Of a DNA stretch of 64,000 nucleotides, positions 62,359 to 64,000 are shown piece by piece (the stretch's first letter is position 1; every line of letters starts with the position of its first letter). This stretch comes from Chitinophagaceae bacterium (lineage in GTDB: Bacteria > Bacteroidota > Bacteroidia > Chitinophagales > Chitinophagaceae). Location: contig CANCAY010000002.1 of the NCBI GenBank assembly GCA_947374225.1, positions 62,001 to 126,000 on the forward strand. Direction: 5' to 3'. A model generated the notes under the pieces. It was given only the letters and a program-made list of their open reading frames with translations, did no database searches and had not been told where the DNA came from. A program made the position numbers and the translations under genes.

Positions 62359-63624
62359 TTGTATCCATTTAGACATATCAATTTTTTAAAAGCAGTACTC
62401 TATCATAGTATTACGGCTTTTGGCGGTCCGCAGGTAACTGTTGGGTTAATGCATCATAGATTTGTCGAAACCAGAAAGGACATAACAGAAGAAGAATTGA
62501 TGGAATACAATGCTTTTTGTCAACTATTACCAGGGGCTTCTTCTACACAAACCATTGTCCTAGTGGGCTTTAAGAGGGGTGGTATTCCGTTAGCCTTGTT
62601 AACCTTGCTTGTATGGATAACCCCAGCAGCTACCATAATGGCCTGCTTGGCAATTTTGTTTAGTCATTATAATATTGCTTGGATTTTAAAGTCGTTACTT
62701 TTATTGCAACCCATGTCGATTGGGTTTATTGCTAGCGCAGCTTTATTGTTGTTTAAAAAAGCAGTTAATAATGTAATTACCAGATGGATTTTTGTAACAA
62801 GTTGTGCTTTAACTTTTATCGGATTTAATTCTCCTTGGACCATTCCTATCGTTATTATATTGTCTGGAATTGTGACCAATTTTAGTAAAAAAAGAATTCC
62901 AGAAAGTGGGGAAGCACCTAAGTCTATAAAATGGATCAGCTTAGTGGTGTTTATATTTTTATTTATTGTTGCAGGATTTTTTTCTGAAAAATCTGCAAGT
63001 GAAAATTGGGAGCATAAAAAAGCGTTTAACTTATTTGAGAATAATTATCGATTTGGAAGTTTAGTATTTGGCGGTGGTGATGTGTTGATTCCTATCATGT
63101 ATGAACAATATGTAACGCGCCCACAGTCCGACCGAATTAAGAAATCTAAAAGAGATGTGATTAGTATTTCCAGTGAAACATTTCTTACTGGTTCAGGTTT
63201 AGTAAGAGCGGTGCCTGGTCCTATCTTTTCAATCGCAAGTTATATGGGTGCCACTGCTTTAAAAGATAGCGGAGTTTTTTGGCAATTTGTAGGCGCAGCT
63301 ATTGCCACTGCTGGCATTTTTCTTCCAAGTTTTTTAATCGTGTTATTCTTCTTTCCCATTTGGCAAAAGCTAAAAAAGTACGCTTTGTTTTATAGGTCAT
63401 TAGAAGGCATATATGCAGCAATAGTTGGTGTTATGACTGGCGCTACTTTGTATTTAGCAAAAGACATTACCCTTAAATTGACAGGCGGCAATAGTCTTCA
63501 AATAGGGGCTTATATTATCGTTTTTTTTATAAGTACTTATTTATTGTACAAACATAAATTAGCGCCTCAATGGATTGCGCTTTCCTGCTTATTATTGGGC
63601 GCTTTATTGTCCAACTGGATTTAA
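62359..63624 (+). CDS. chrA: chromate transporter, ChrA family
   Basis: 421 residues, about ten to twelve membrane spans in two homologous CHR halves. First half: ITAFGGPQVTVGLMHHRFVE and AFCQLLPGASSTQTIVLVGFKRGG; second half: FGSLVFGGGDVLIPIMYEQYV and FLTGSGLVRAVPGPIFSIASYMG. CHR proteins efflux chromate or related oxyanions; many homologs have unknown substrate. TTG is the only in-frame start after an upstream stop. Confidence 0.87.
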   Translation: MYPFRHINFLKAVLYHSITAFGGPQVTVGLMHHRFVETRKDITEEELMEYNAFCQLLPGASSTQTIVLVGFKRGGIPLALLTLLVWITPAATIMACLAILFSHYNIAWILKSLLLLQPMSIGFIASAALLLFKKAVNNVITRWIFVTSCALTFIGFNSPWTIPIVIILSGIVTNFSKKRIPESGEAPKSIKWISLVVFIFLFIVAGFFSEKSASENWEHKKAFNLFENNYRFGSLVFGGGDVLIPIMYEQYVTRPQSDRIKKSKRDVISISSETFLTGSGLVRAVPGPIFSIASYMGATALKDSGVFWQFVGAAIATAGIFLPSFLIVLFFFPIWQKLKKYALFYRSLEGIYAAIVGVMTGATLYLAKDITLKLTGGNSLQIGAYIIVFFISTYLLYKHKLAPQWIALSCLLLGALLSNWI

Positions 63625-63708
63625 CTGTAAAATTTAAAAGGTAAAAACCTGTTAAATACAAGGTTCTATAACCATATTAATTTATCCTTGCTTAATATTG
63701 CATGATTC

Positions 63709-64000
63709 ATGAAGCGACGGATATCCTATATTATATTATTCATTTTTTTTACTTCCATTTTGGGAGTCGCTCAATCCATTGTGGTTAGTGGCAATGTGTA
63801 TGATATTTCAGGAAGGCGTCCATTGGAGTCGGTTGTGGTACATACTAATTCCAATCAAGCTATTACTGATTCATTAGGCAGATATATTATAACAGTAAAA
63901 TCGAAAGACTCTATTTGGTTTTCTTTATTTGGGAAGAATACTCAGAAGTACAATATTGACACCATTGAAGATCCTCATAATTTCAATATTATGATTCACG
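63709..64000 (+). CDS. start of a CarboxypepD-repeat exported protein (truncated by window edge)
   Basis: 97 codons from ATG 63709 run off the window end. Residues 1-21 are a signal peptide (FIFFTSILGVAQS), then a CarboxypepD_reg/DUF4480-like beta-sandwich: IVVSGNVYDISGRRPLESVVVHT, then DSLGRYIITVKSKDSIWFS. In Bacteroidota this arrangement begins TonB receptors or small exported proteins. The rest lies outside the window. Confidence 0.7.
   Translation, partial: MKRRISYIILFIFFTSILGVAQSIVVSGNVYDISGRRPLESVVVHTNSNQAITDSLGRYIITVKSKDSIWFSLFGKNTQKYNIDTIEDPHNFNIMIH

Noticed and set aside
1-64000. CRISPR arrays, tRNA, rRNA and insertion sequences
   Set aside because: No regularly spaced repeats with unique spacers, no tRNA-like cloverleaf, and no transposase-like protein were seen.

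Overview
The window is AT-rich, gene-dense DNA from a member of the Bacteroidota, most likely order Chitinophagales (Chitinophagaceae-like). The evidence is SusC/SusD-type outer-membrane proteins, Bacteroidota-specific families (DUF4834, DUF5690, the YncE/phosphoesterase fusion, a YpdA-type bacillithiol reductase), TAnnTTTG-like -7 promoter elements, and several short-leader or TTG/GTG starts. I see no rRNA, tRNA, CRISPR array, insertion sequence or prophage, and no gene-free stretch longer than 300 bases.

Layout. 1-5153: the end of a DDAH-like hydrolase gene, then a minus-strand run (small membrane protein, ClC channel, GNAT, amidohydrolase, DMT permease). 5229-9242: an orphan small protein, a SulP transporter with a beta-carbonic anhydrase (probable bicarbonate uptake), and a GH29 alpha-L-fucosidase. 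9310-23599: a phosphorus-acquisition region. 23627-32656: a bacillithiol reductase, a serine hydrolase, NAD synthesis (nadC-nadA-nadB) and riboflavin synthesis (ribD, ribE-ribBA-ribH). 32651-43499: a TonB receptor, a beta-propeller/phosphoesterase fusion, a glycerophosphodiesterase and a SusC/SusD pair. 43559-45968: alanine dehydrogenase and a divergent Lrp-type regulator. 46007-55502: rimP-nusA-infB, a parvulin foldase and a PurF-like enzyme. 55551-64000: a ketosynthase, manC, kdsD, recQ, a DUF3089 lipoprotein, a chromate transporter and the start of a CarboxypepD-repeat protein.

The main discovery candidate is a set of four copies of one 17-bp element, consensus near nTAACAATTAGGTAACA, built as hexamers repeated every 11 bp like a Pho box. 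They lie upstream of (A) a TonB receptor/beta-helix lipoprotein pair, (B) a five-gene aminophosphonate degradation operon (DUF5690 permease, TIGR03364-type FAD oxidase, PhnZ-type HD oxygenase, phosphonatase-like HAD, PhnO-like acetyltransferase), (C) a PlcP-like metallophosphatase/glycosyltransferase operon divergent from ppk-ppx, and (D) a SusC/SusD pair beside secreted phosphoesterases. I infer a PhoB-type regulon that joins outer-membrane uptake, phosphonate C-P bond cleavage without C-P lyase or an ABC importer, possible phospholipid-to-glycolipid remodelling, and polyphosphate turnover. The regulator is not encoded here and the motif identity is inferred.

Limits: everything was read by eye. 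Family assignments rest on recalled motifs and context; no alignment, structure prediction or database search was run.
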